DNA of 64,000 nucleotides, from contig JAXLVA010000001.1 in the NCBI GenBank assembly GCA_046329235.1, positions 930,001-994,000 on the forward strand. Direction: 5' to 3'. Of this stretch, positions 9,899 to 17,398 are shown piece after piece. A program made the position numbers and the translations under genes. Numbering within the stretch: the first letter of the stretch is position 1; every line of letters starts with the position of its first letter. The notes below the pieces were generated by a model. The model was not told the DNA's origin. It did no database searches and saw nothing but the letters and a program-made list of their open reading frames with translations. The stretch is from JALONH01 sp046329235. Its GTDB lineage: Bacteria; Bacteroidota; Bacteroidia; Cytophagales; Cytophagaceae.

Positions 9899-9906
9899 CA
9901 AAGATA
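9899..9906 (-). promoter_or_regulatory. Candidate -7 element for the SUKH-like gene
   Basis: The minus strand reads TATCTTTG, 30 bases upstream of the ATG at 9869. It supports that start over the longer frame. Confidence 0.5.
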
Positions 9907-9989
9907 CGATTTTTATTTTTTATTAAATTTTCTATTCCCATAACTGTATCTTTTGAAAAGTGGGGCGTTATAAGTGAAAGGGAAACATT

Positions 9990-10796
9990 ATGAACACATT
10001 ACGTCAAAGGTTGTTTGGGATTACAGTAATCCTGCTTCCACTTATCTCACTAGGTACTTCGCCACCACACAACAATTCCGGTTCTATTCGAGAAGCGGAT
10101 ATCATGTATAAAAAGACGATTTGGCGTGCCATGGACTTAAGAGAAAAACAGAATTTACCGCTTTTCTCGGTCAACAATGAATTAACGTCTTTGTTACTTC
10201 AATCAGGTGAACAAGGTCTAGTAAAAATGTACACGAATGATTCGCTCACGCAGCAACTGAGTTATGCGGATGTGAAAGATAAGCTCGTAGTACCTTCTAC
10301 TGTCATAGCAGATACTTTAGAGTGGTATATGGAGTATGGCGAAGATTGGAAGAAGATGGTTCCACCCACCACCTATTTGACGGGTAGAGATTGTTATCAA
10401 TTAGAGTTGAAAGAGGAATGGATTTTTGATAAGCAACGTTCGAGAATGTATCAGCAAATAAAATCTATTACAGTATTTTTACCTGCAGATCATCCGGAAA
10501 ATGTAAAAGGGATTCAATTGCCCATAGCTACATTTGATTTTGAAGAAGCGAAAAAGTCGGTCTTGAGTCCACTCAATCCACGCGCTCGATGGATGAATCC
10601 TCAAAATGAAGCCGCGCATATGTCGTATGCTTCTGCTTTTGAATTAAGGTTGTTTAGCTCTTATATAGTTAAAGTTGGTAATGGCAAAGACCAATACTTA
10701 TATGAAGTATATGGTAGTGAATACAAAGGACTCTTAGCTTCTCAATGGGCTGCGTTTGAATTATTAGAGTTTGAGCACAACTTATGGGAACAATAA
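9990..10796 (+). CDS. gldN: GldN/PorN-like T9SS component
   Basis: A 268-residue protein with a short N-terminal hydrophobic export signal. It keeps the landmarks of GldN/PorN: 'READIMYKKTIWRAMDLREKQNLPLF', 'ELKEEWIFDKQRSRM' and 'ASAFELRLFSSYIVK'. GldN is a periplasmic subunit that with GldK forms the ring of the type IX secretion core, needed for secretion and often for gliding. It is usually encoded in a gldKLMN cluster, but here gldK, gldL and gldM are not neighbours. It may be the only copy displaced from the cluster, or an extra paralogue. It is slightly shorter than typical (about 290-310 residues). Confidence 0.8.
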   Translation: MNTLRQRLFGITVILLPLISLGTSPPHNNSGSIREADIMYKKTIWRAMDLREKQNLPLFSVNNELTSLLLQSGEQGLVKMYTNDSLTQQLSYADVKDKLVVPSTVIADTLEWYMEYGEDWKKMVPPTTYLTGRDCYQLELKEEWIFDKQRSRMYQQIKSITVFLPADHPENVKGIQLPIATFDFEEAKKSVLSPLNPRARWMNPQNEAAHMSYASAFELRLFSSYIVKVGNGKDQYLYEVYGSEYKGLLASQWAAFELLEFEHNLWEQ

Positions 10797-10828
10797 TATT
10801 TCCTATTCTGAAATGATAAACGCAAAAT

Positions 10829-10855
10829 GGTATCTACGAAAGTGGATACCTTTTT
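10829..10855 (+). terminator. Terminator after gldN (GAAA loop)
   Basis: GGTATCTAC pairs with GTGGATACC (one wobble) around a GAAA loop and is followed by TTTTT. Almost the same hairpin occurs, inverted, at 11982-12003 on the other side of the transposase island. Confidence 0.85.
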
Positions 10856-10882
10856 GCATTCAGATATAATTTGGCATTAGGT

Positions 10883-10976
10883 ATTAGGTTGGTATTTGTC
10901 CGTAGGACATCATTTGATTTACCATAGGCGGAAGCCTGTGGTAGTAGGAGAGCGAGTCATTCTGCCCGGAGGGCAG
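10883..10976 (+). repeat. Three-hairpin REP-like element, copy 1
   Basis: Hairpin 1 (10897-10909) is TGTCC-GTA-GGACA. Hairpin 2 (10921-10942) is ACCATAGGC-GGAA-GCCTGTGGT. Hairpin 3 is CTGCCC-GGA-GGGCAG at about 10962-10976. The order and loops match copies 2 and 3. Confidence 0.85.
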
Positions 10977-10997
10977 TATTATTGGATGAGGAAAGGC

Positions 10998-11086
10998 TTG
11001 GTATTTGTCCGTAGGACATGATCTGTCAAACTATAGATGTAACCTGTGGTAATAGGAGTGAGAGAATCTTCCTGCCCGGAGGGCAG
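10998..11086 (+). repeat. Three-hairpin REP-like element, copy 2
   Basis: Hairpin 1 (11006-11018) and hairpin 3 (11072-11086) are intact and identical to copy 1. Hairpin 2 has a decayed stem but keeps a GTAA loop. The last hairpin ends 8 bases from the transposase stop codon. Confidence 0.8.
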
Positions 11087-11093
11087 CACTATA

Positions 11094-11543
11094 TTAATCG
11101 GTCAAGAAATACTTCTCGTCAACATCAATGCCATTCTCTGTAATTATTCTGCGATATTCTTCTTTAAAGCTGACTGTTTTGTGATGTTCCCGTTGGTTTT
11201 TGATGTATTCTATCACAGTATCTTTTTGTTGATAGCGAATAGTGAAAGCCCCATACTTTTCGCCCCATGATTTGAAATTGGGAAATTTACCACTGTTTTT
11301 AATCCAAGAATTGGTAGAGGTTTTAAGCTCTTTTACAAAATCAGATAGTGCTATGGTAGAATGAATTCCTACCAAAATATGTATATGGTCGGGCATACCA
11401 TTAATTCTATATAGAAATGATTTTTTGTTTTTGATATATCCCCATATGTAGCGATATAACTCTTCCGAATGTTCTATTGGCAGAACATTTTCGCTGTATT
11501 TTGTTCTTATGATGATGTGGTGTAGTGACTGGATATAGCTCAT
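11094..11543 (-). CDS. IS200-like / REP-associated tyrosine transposase (Y1 family)
   Basis: 149 residues, full length for an IS200-type single-domain HUH transposase. The HUH motif is 'DHIHILV' (His53, His55). The catalytic Tyr is in 'YIKNQ' (Tyr113, with the usual YxxxQ spacing). These enzymes cut and join single-stranded DNA at hairpins. The gene sits inside a cluster of REP-like hairpin elements: two in plus orientation beyond its 3' end, one reversed copy just upstream of its start, and another plus copy beyond. This is the expected arrangement for a RAYT and its REPs. It looks intact. Whether it moves itself like IS200 or only acts on the REPs cannot be decided here. Confidence 0.9.
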   Translation of the reverse strand: MSYIQSLHHIIIRTKYSENVLPIEHSEELYRYIWGYIKNKKSFLYRINGMPDHIHILVGIHSTIALSDFVKELKTSTNSWIKNSGKFPNFKSWGEKYGAFTIRYQQKDTVIEYIKNQREHHKTVSFKEEYRRIITENGIDVDEKYFLTD

Positions 11544-11557
11544 CTGATTGTTTTGTG

Positions 11558-11637
11558 CCGCTCTCCGAGCGGATTGTTCATGGTACTCAACTACGTAAGA
11601 TAAATCTTACGGTTAATAACATACTGTCCTACGGACA
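11558..11637 (-). repeat. Three-hairpin REP-like element, copy 4 (reverse orientation)
   Basis: Read on the minus strand, TGTCC-GTA-GGACA (11637-11625) is followed by a middle hairpin with stem CGTAAGAT/ATCTTACG (11611-11594), then CCGCTC-GGA-GAGCGG (11572-11558). Loops of hairpins 1 and 3 match the other copies, although the stems of hairpins 2 and 3 are different sequences. Confidence 0.75.
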
Positions 11638-11818
11638 ATTGCGTCGCATAAGTACGGGCTTTCACAATAACGAAATTGTACTAAGAGGAAATGGTTTGAG
11701 ATAGGTATGCATAGCTGTTACTTTGAATACACAAGAACAGAAGAAAAAAGAAGATTTTAAAAATGTCGACATTGCTGGGTGAAATTTTTCCCAAAATGGG
11801 AATGTATTTCTTCAAGCA

Positions 11819-11943
11819 TTAGTTGGTACTCGTCCGTAGGACATCATATGATTAACCATAGGCGCAAGCCTGTGGTATAGGCGTAAGCCTGTGAGATGGA
11901 GGCATACATCGATATCGGACGTGATACCGCCCGGAGGGCGGTA
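11819..11943 (+). repeat. Three-hairpin REP-like element, copy 3, with doubled middle hairpin
   Basis: Hairpin 1 is GTCC-GTA-GGAC (11832-11842). Hairpin 2 has a GCAA loop (11855-11876) and is repeated as a shorter hairpin with a GTAA loop (about 11877-11893). Hairpin 3 is TACCGCCC-GGA-GGGCGGTA (11925-11943). Confidence 0.85.
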
Positions 11944-11972
11944 CTGTATGGAGAATAGAAAGACCTTAGTAA

Positions 11973-12008
11973 AACAAAAAAGGTATCCGCTTTCGTGGAT
12001 ACCTTTTT
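11973..12008 (-). terminator. Terminator for the H1-like/GreA-like gene
   Basis: A 9-bp stem (11982-11990 with 11995-12003), minus-strand loop GAAA, followed on the minus strand by a T-run. Its hairpin is a near-perfect inverted copy of the gldN terminator at 10829-10850. Confidence 0.85.
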
Positions 12009-12028
12009 TTTATGAATGTAATACGGAA

Positions 12029-13123
12029 TTAAAACACTTCAATCACCGTGTATAGTCGATCTAAGAACATGAACGTGTCACCTTTTCTCTTATCCGCTAA
12101 AATTTGGAATAGAGGAGATAGGGTAGATACCGTTAAGAAGCCTTTGTCATCTACTTTTATTTCACCTAAACCGGTGGAGATAAAATAGTTTTGGAAGTTA
12201 GTAAACACTACAGAACCAAATTTTACTCGATCATGCTCTTGAATCATGATACGGTTTAATAATCCTATGTTGTTTAATCCTTCTTGTACCTGACGAGCGT
12301 ACATGTCGCGTGTAGCGTGCATGTTTTCACGGAAAGAATCAGACATATCTTCCGATACTTTTTCTTCACTAGCGCTCTTCATTGCTTCTTCCATGGCTTT
12401 TTTCGCCATGTTGACATTCGTCTTTTGTATTTCTAAGCAACGATTCAATAAGTCTTTTTTCAACTTAATACGATCAGCGCTAGTAATATCAATAGGACTT
12501 ATTTTCTTCGGCGCCGGACCTTCTAGAGTCAGTTCATCGCCGGCACTGCGTCCGGGATTACGCTTAGGTAATGTAGATTTTTCGCGTTGAATCTTTGGAG
12601 GAGGAGGAGGTACAACAACTGCATCATCATCGTCGTCGTCGTCACTCTTCTTTCTTCTGCCCTTAGGTTTACCTGCCGGTTTAGCTTTTTCTACCTGAGC
12701 CGGTGTAGGTTTTTTCACTTCAGGAGTCGCTGCTTTTGTTGCCACTTTAGCTGCCGGCTTTTCTTTTACCGGAGCTGCTGCTTTGGGAGCAACTTTAGCC
12801 ACTTTTGCAGGTTTCTCTTTTTCAACTTTTTTGGCTGCGGGTTTAGCAACAGGCTTACTTACTGCTTTTTTTACTGCAGGTTTAGCAACAGGTTTTGCCG
12901 GAGCTGCTTTCTTAGCAGGAACCGCTTTTTTTGCAGGTGCTGCCTTTTTAGCAGGAGCCGCTTTTTTAACCTCTTTCTTAACCGGAGCAGATTTTTTAGC
13001 AGGAGCTGCTTTTTTGGCCGGAGCCGACTTTTTGGCTGCCGTTTTCGTTGCTTTCGCAGGGCTTTTCTTAGACGGTGCAACTACTTTTGCACTTTTTTTA
13101 TCTTTAACTGCCTTTTTTGCCAT
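12029..13123 (-). CDS. Histone-H1-like basic tail fused to a GreA/GreB-like C-terminal domain
   Basis: 364 residues in clear blocks. Residues 1-160 are a Lys/Ala/Pro-rich tail of 'PAKKAAPAKK' words, like bacterial H1-type nucleoid proteins. Residues 161-167 are seven Asp, and 172-176 are five Pro. Residues about 216-364 are a coiled coil ('LLNRCLEIQKTNVNMAKKAMEEAMKSA') followed by a compact beta domain ('VKFGSVVFTNFQNYFIS', 'SPLFQILADKRKGDTFMFLDRLYTV'). That C-terminal part matches a GreA/GreB-like protein common in Bacteroidota, often mislabelled as 3-oxoacyl-ACP synthase. Inference: it links DNA or RNA binding to RNA polymerase. The gene follows the epimerase after 2 bases, so the two are likely co-transcribed. 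The large plus-strand ORFs opposite it come from the low-complexity codons. Confidence 0.75.
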   Translation of the reverse strand: MAKKAVKDKKSAKVVAPSKKSPAKATKTAAKKSAPAKKAAPAKKSAPVKKEVKKAAPAKKAAPAKKAVPAKKAAPAKPVAKPAVKKAVSKPVAKPAAKKVEKEKPAKVAKVAPKAAAPVKEKPAAKVATKAATPEVKKPTPAQVEKAKPAGKPKGRRKKSDDDDDDDAVVVPPPPPKIQREKSTLPKRNPGRSAGDELTLEGPAPKKISPIDITSADRIKLKKDLLNRCLEIQKTNVNMAKKAMEEAMKSASEEKVSEDMSDSFRENMHATRDMYARQVQEGLNNIGLLNRIMIQEHDRVKFGSVVFTNFQNYFISTGLGEIKVDDKGFLTVSTLSPLFQILADKRKGDTFMFLDRLYTVIEVF

Positions 13124-13125
13124 TT

Positions 13126-14145
13126 TTAAAGAAAAAATTTTCTTGAACTAATATTCAACCGACCTCGGTTTTCGGATACTAAATTAAAACGTTCATTGTC
13201 AATTACAAAACATCCGTCTAAATCAGCATAGTCGGAAATGCCTGAAAACCACATTCCGGAGCGAATTCCGAGGGTAGTTTCGACCATACAACCTACCATT
13301 GTTTTTAGTCCTAACTTTTTGGAATTCAGTAGAATATGGGCTCCTTCACGATAGCTTCCGGCCTTCATTAACTTCATGTTAACCCCGTGGAAAAGTTTTT
13401 GAATTTCTTCTAAATTAGGATGATGAGTGACCGACTCATCCGCGAAGATTTCATAAGGAGAAATAGGCTTTAAATATTTGTATTCTGCCTGATAATCAGA
13501 TGGAAATGGCTGTTCTATAAACTCAATTCGAAACTTTTTTAATAATTCCATGTTCCGAATCAAGGCGTCCGGATCGTGCCATGCTTCATTCGCATCTATA
13601 CGTAATGGCCCCATGTAATATTTACTGGTCCATTTTATCATATCATGCTGATTATCAGAGTTTGTCTTGATTTTAAGGGATGAAAATCGGTTTAGGTCCT
13701 TTTCAGCAATGAATTCTTGTATTTTTCCGGGGTCAATGATGGGAATTGTATAGGAGGTAAACACCTCTTTTGTATTCATTTCCAGTCCTGTATACTGCTG
13801 AAAGAACATATCATCCTCTTCGCAACGGGCATGAACGTAAGCCGACTCTATGGCAAATCGAAGGCAATAAGCCAGGTTTAAATCTTCTAAAATCTGATGA
13901 AGTGAGTTCGGGTCATTCCATATAAGATCTCCTGATTTAACTAAAAATAGCTTCCATTGTTCTTCTAACTTTTCTATAGTTTCGCCATAACGTACGTTAG
14001 GTGCAGCCTCTCCGGGAAATACCTTTCCTTCTTTATGTAGGTAAACAATGAAATTCTTTTTAACTGTAGAACTGTTACGTGATATGGTCCACGCATACTT
14101 TAATGGTAGTTCTAAAACTTCAGCAGTCCAGTTGATTTCCGACAT
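13126..14145 (-). CDS. Enolase-superfamily dipeptide epimerase (L-Ala-D/L-Glu epimerase-like)
   Basis: 339 residues from the ATG at 14145; a longer frame begins at 14172 but adds nine residues unlike the family. The MLE/MR barrel motifs are present: 'LKIKT' (Lys158 and Lys160), metal ligands Asp184 ('DANEAW'), Glu211 ('EQP') and Asp236 ('ADES'), and the second catalytic Lys in 'NMKLMKAG' (Lys258 or Lys261). This set is typical of L-Ala-D/L-Glu epimerases, which act on cell-wall dipeptides during murein recycling. The exact dipeptide is not predictable from sequence alone. It diverges from porP and leads a two-gene unit with the H1-like/GreA-like gene. Confidence 0.8.
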   Translation of the reverse strand: MSEINWTAEVLELPLKYAWTISRNSSTVKKNFIVYLHKEGKVFPGEAAPNVRYGETIEKLEEQWKLFLVKSGDLIWNDPNSLHQILEDLNLAYCLRFAIESAYVHARCEEDDMFFQQYTGLEMNTKEVFTSYTIPIIDPGKIQEFIAEKDLNRFSSLKIKTNSDNQHDMIKWTSKYYMGPLRIDANEAWHDPDALIRNMELLKKFRIEFIEQPFPSDYQAEYKYLKPISPYEIFADESVTHHPNLEEIQKLFHGVNMKLMKAGSYREGAHILLNSKKLGLKTMVGCMVETTLGIRSGMWFSGISDYADLDGCFVIDNERFNLVSENRGRLNISSRKFFL

Positions 14146-14211
14146 AGATTTTATAAAGCACGAAAATACCAATACTTTCGTTATTTATCGGATAAAATAA
14201 ATAAAGAATAC

Positions 14212-14219
14212 TACTTTTG
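14212..14219 (+). promoter_or_regulatory. Candidate -7 element for porP-like gene
   Basis: TACTTTTG fits TAnnTTTG, 17 bases before the ATG, which implies a very short 5' leader. Confidence 0.5.
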
Positions 14220-14236
14220 TAGTTTAATAAGCATTC

Positions 14237-15265
14237 ATGAAATACCTTGTTCTTCTTTTTTACTGCGGAATCCTTTCTACTGCCTGGGGACAAGACATAC
14301 AATTTTCTCAATACTATAATAATCCTTTATACTCCAATCCTGCGTTTGCCGGTACGGGTGAAAATACGCGCGTAGGTATGAACTACCGCTCCCAATGGGT
14401 GAACATAGATCGTCCATATACTACATATGGTATTTGGGGTGATCATTTCATTGTTCCGGCGAAGAGTGGTGTGGGTTTATCTTTGTTTCGCGATGGTCAA
14501 GGTGATACTCGTGTGCGCTCTACGGAAGTTATGGCTGCCTATTCCTACGTTGTCAGTTTAGGGAACAATTGGATTTTCCGTCCCGGTTTGAATGTTGGTT
14601 TTGGTATGCGCGATATTGATTACTACAAAGGTGTCTTTGGTGATCAGATTGATAATAGCGGAAATATCACAAGTGGCTCTTCGGATCCTATTTTACAATA
14701 TCAAAAAACAAAATGGTATCCTGATTTAGGTGGAGGTGCATTATTTTATAATGAATCATTTTGGGCAGGGATTAGTTTTGCGCATTTGAATACGCCTAAT
14801 CAGTCGTTAGCTCCGGGTGTTAATTCAGAGTTACCAATGAAAACTACCATACAAGCCGGATATACTCATTCATTTGTGAACTCACGTTATAATCCTAATG
14901 CTAAAGAAAATAGTATAACACCTACGTTTATCTATAAACAACAAGGGAACTTTCATCAATTAGATATAGGTGTTTACTATACATACGATCCCATTATGTT
15001 TGGTTTATGGTATCGTGGAATTCCAGGTGCATCGAACACCAAAGGATTACCTTTTTCGGATGCTTTGATTCCTATGATAGGTTATAACTGGAATGGCTGG
15101 TCTTTTACGTATAGTTATGATTTTACGATTTCTAAATTAACCAATCGTAGTAGTGCCGGTTCACACGAAATCAGTTTGATTTACGAGTTTAAAGTGCCGT
15201 ATAAAAAAGGAAACAACATTCAAAAATCGATTCCTTGTCCTAAGTTTCACCGTCGCTACCAGTAA
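14237..15265 (+). CDS. PorP/SprF family T9SS-associated outer-membrane protein
   Basis: 342 residues with a signal peptide ending 'STAWG', then the family start 'QDIQFSQYYNNPLYSNPAFAGTG' and a beta-barrel ('GVGLSLFRDGQGDTRVRSTEV', 'WGISF'-type strands). PorP/SprF proteins are outer-membrane partners of T9SS and commonly serve particular large adhesins such as SprB. Genomes usually have many paralogues, each next to its cargo; here no cargo gene is adjacent. The C-terminus ends in a polar extension rather than an aromatic residue. The stop codon abuts the stop of the converging GH3 gene. Confidence 0.9.
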   Translation: MKYLVLLFYCGILSTAWGQDIQFSQYYNNPLYSNPAFAGTGENTRVGMNYRSQWVNIDRPYTTYGIWGDHFIVPAKSGVGLSLFRDGQGDTRVRSTEVMAAYSYVVSLGNNWIFRPGLNVGFGMRDIDYYKGVFGDQIDNSGNITSGSSDPILQYQKTKWYPDLGGGALFYNESFWAGISFAHLNTPNQSLAPGVNSELPMKTTIQAGYTHSFVNSRYNPNAKENSITPTFIYKQQGNFHQLDIGVYYTYDPIMFGLWYRGIPGASNTKGLPFSDALIPMIGYNWNGWSFTYSYDFTISKLTNRSSAGSHEISLIYEFKVPYKKGNNIQKSIPCPKFHRRYQ

Positions 15266-16489
15266 TTACTGTACTAGACCGTACATCTTTTTTAAACGCA
15301 TAATTCTCAAGAAGGCTTCGTTGATACGAGCTTCGGATATTTTACCTTCTTTGTATAAACTCATTAATGTTTGATGAAGTTGTTTCGCACTCATGCGATC
15401 GGATACGTTTACATTATTTCCAAATACTAACACATCTACACCTGCATTGATAGCCATAGCTAAGGATTCTTTAAAGCCGTAGGCTTTACTGATGGCATAC
15501 ATTTGCATATCGTCTGAGAATACTACTCCTTTAAAGCCTAAGGAGTCGCGTAATAATTGTTGGGTAATAAGAGGAGAGAGTGTGGCCGGAATACAATTAG
15601 GGTCCAATTTACAATTCGTCACATGACAAGAAAGTATGGCATCACTTATTTTTTTATCAAACAAAACTTGATAAGGTTTTAACTCAGATGGAATCCAGGT
15701 TTTGGTTACATCCGCTACCCCCTTGTGAGAGTCATTAGTAGAACTTCCGTGTCCCGGGAAGTGCTTAAGGGTTGTTATAACTTGTTGTTCTTTATGAGCT
15801 TTAACAAAGGCCATTGCAAACATCGCTACTGTATCTTCGTTAGCGCTATAACTTCGTAGAACTTTTGCTATGATTGGATTTTCTGGATTTACAGCAACAT
15901 CTACACAAGGTGCAAAATTGACATTGATACCTAAATCTTTTAATTGTTTGGCCATGCGTGAAGCATAGTAATACATGGTATCAGTATCTCCTTTACTTCC
16001 TAGGTAAGCAGCAGATGGAAAAGATACGAATCCATACTTTTCTTTCAATCGATGTACTTTGCCTCCTTCTTCATCTATAGCTACGAATAAGGATGTTGTA
16101 GCATACTTTTGACAGGAGTCCACTAACGCTTTCAAATCAGCCGGCGCATTGGAGGATGTCTTATTAATGTTTTTTTCAAAAAGGATGATGCCACCAATCT
16201 TATTAGATTTTAGATCGAATGTTAAACTATCATTAGAAGTTAATGTAGTGCGGTCATTTAACCCCACCATAATCAATTGCCCAATTTTTTGTTCGATGGT
16301 ATAATTTTGAAGCCAAAGTGCCTCAAGCTTCTGTTGTTTCTCTTCTTCGGTTTCTACATACACTTGTTTGTCTTGTGTTACAGGTGCTGTGGTGATAACC
16401 GGTGGTGAAGTAGTTTCTTCAGAACAGGAATAAAAAGAAAATAAAAGGAATGCGAATAGAGTATTTTTTATCAATTGAAAAGTAGACAT
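15266..16489 (-). CDS. GH3 beta-N-acetylhexosaminidase-like lipoprotein
   Basis: 407 residues. The N-terminus is a hydrophobic signal ending 'SFYSC', a likely lipoprotein signal (Cys22). The GH3/NagZ motifs are 'LKHFPGHGSSTNDSH' (Lys242, His243; acid/base loop His255) and 'GVVFSDDMQM' with the likely nucleophile Asp326. NagZ-type enzymes remove GlcNAc from muropeptides or chitin-like glycans. The lipid anchor suggests action at the periplasmic or outer-membrane face. Only the N-terminal GH3 domain is present, as in NagZ, so this is not a two-domain beta-glucosidase. It starts 5 bases after the small membrane gene, so both are probably one operon. It ends head-on with porP. Confidence 0.85.
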   Translation of the reverse strand: MSTFQLIKNTLFAFLLFSFYSCSEETTSPPVITTAPVTQDKQVYVETEEEKQQKLEALWLQNYTIEQKIGQLIMVGLNDRTTLTSNDSLTFDLKSNKIGGIILFEKNINKTSSNAPADLKALVDSCQKYATTSLFVAIDEEGGKVHRLKEKYGFVSFPSAAYLGSKGDTDTMYYYASRMAKQLKDLGINVNFAPCVDVAVNPENPIIAKVLRSYSANEDTVAMFAMAFVKAHKEQQVITTLKHFPGHGSSTNDSHKGVADVTKTWIPSELKPYQVLFDKKISDAILSCHVTNCKLDPNCIPATLSPLITQQLLRDSLGFKGVVFSDDMQMYAISKAYGFKESLAMAINAGVDVLVFGNNVNVSDRMSAKQLHQTLMSLYKEGKISEARINEAFLRIMRLKKMYGLVQ

Positions 16490-16494
16490 GATGA

Positions 16495-16749
16495 TTACTG
16501 TGGTCTTTGAATTTTACTTTTTAATAAACCGTATACGGCTACGAGTGTCCATATGACATTGACAAATGCAGAGGGATATACGTGATTAAATAATGTGTGA
16601 ATGATTAAACAAATAGCACCGATTAAATTCAGCCATTGGAAAAAAGGAGAGGAGGAAACAACCTTATCCGTTGAGATTAAATAATAAGCATATAATACCA
16701 GTATGGCGCCCGTCCATCCGATACCTTCAACAATCCAAATCCAATTCAT
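16495..16749 (-). CDS. CBU_0592-like small membrane protein
   Basis: 84 residues with three predicted membrane segments. 'GWTGAILVLYAYYLIS', 'PFFQWLNLIGAICLI' and 'FVNVIWTLVAVYGLL' match the pattern of the CBU_0592-like family, whose function is unknown. It is upstream of and nearly contiguous with the GH3 gene. Confidence 0.7.
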   Translation of the reverse strand: MNWIWIVEGIGWTGAILVLYAYYLISTDKVVSSSPFFQWLNLIGAICLIIHTLFNHVYPSAFVNVIWTLVAVYGLLKSKIQRPQ

Positions 16750-16776
16750 AGTACGAAGATAATATAATAAAATAAA

Positions 16777-16796
16777 AGGCTTCCCGAAGGAAGCCT
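16777..16796 (-). terminator. Terminator for the TonB-like gene (TTCG loop)
   Basis: An 8-bp stem AGGCTTCC/GGAAGCCT; on the minus strand the loop is TTCG closed by C-G, followed by a T-rich run. It lies just below the TonB-like stop. Confidence 0.8.
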
Positions 16797-16801
16797 ATAT
16801 C

Positions 16802-17161
16802 TTAGAAGTTGACCACAAATTTGAAAGTGGAGGGTTTTCCGTTTTGATCCGTTCCCGGTTTCCATGCAGGCATGTGCATTAATGTTTCTTCAATGGCAGC
16901 CTTCATAGTTTCTGGAATTTGATTGGTAAGTATTTTGACTCCGGCTACATTGCCTTTAGGGTCTATGGTAAATTCGACATACCATGTGTCCGGATGTTCA
17001 GTTAAACTGACGTGGTAAACCTCATGAAAATGAGTGACCATGTAGGTACGTAGGGCATCAAAGCCACCGGGATATTCCGGGTAGGTAATAGAACCGGTAG
17101 TTTGCGCAAACATTGGTATACTCAGTAGACCAACGAGCCATAGTAGAACCATTTTTCTCAT
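16802..17161 (-). CDS. Small secreted TonB C-terminal-like protein
   Basis: 119 residues with a signal peptide ending 'SIPMFAQ'. The rest resembles a TonB C-terminal domain: 'TWYVEFTIDPKGNVAGVKIL', then 'ALEETLMHMPAWKPGTDQNGKP'-type spacing and a final beta strand. It lacks the N-terminal membrane anchor and periplasmic linker of true TonB, so it is unlikely to energise receptors. Stand-alone forms are common in Bacteroidota and their role is unclear. Confidence 0.7.
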   Translation of the reverse strand: MRKMVLLWLVGLLSIPMFAQTTGSITYPEYPGGFDALRTYMVTHFHEVYHVSLTEHPDTWYVEFTIDPKGNVAGVKILTNQIPETMKAAIEETLMHMPAWKPGTDQNGKPSTFKFVVNF

Positions 17162-17337
17162 ACATACTCCTTTCTGAATGGTATCAGTGGATACTGTATC
17201 CTAAAAATGAATTTTGTAACTATTTAATATCCTGTATCCTGCATTACACCAATTCTTGTTTTCTTTATTTAACGAGTAAAAATGAATGTTTGGCGATAAA
17301 AACGTGATTATTTTTACAAAAAATAGAATTATTTATA

Positions 17338-17345
17338 TAATTTTG
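17338..17345 (+). promoter_or_regulatory. Candidate -7 element for barrel gene at 17399
   Basis: TAATTTTG fits TAnnTTTG; the ATG follows 53 bases later. Confidence 0.45.
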
Positions 17346-17398
17346 AAGACCTGCCCGAGAAGAAATACTTATTTAAATAACAATCAACTAGTACAGAA

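Larger units (their letters stand above)
11544..12028. other. Intergenic region holding REP-like elements and a terminator
   Basis: 485 bases without a gene. It holds the reversed REP-like copy (11558-11637), about 180 bases in which nothing was recognised (11640-11818), REP-like copy 3 (11819-11943) and the terminator at 11982-12008. Confidence 0.8.

Noticed and set aside
12587..13151. Three long plus-strand ORFs (up to 180 codons) opposite the H1-like gene
   Set aside because: They arise from the Lys/Ala/Pro-rich codons of the real minus-strand gene; their products are Phe/Cys/Arg or Phe/Ala runs without family features.
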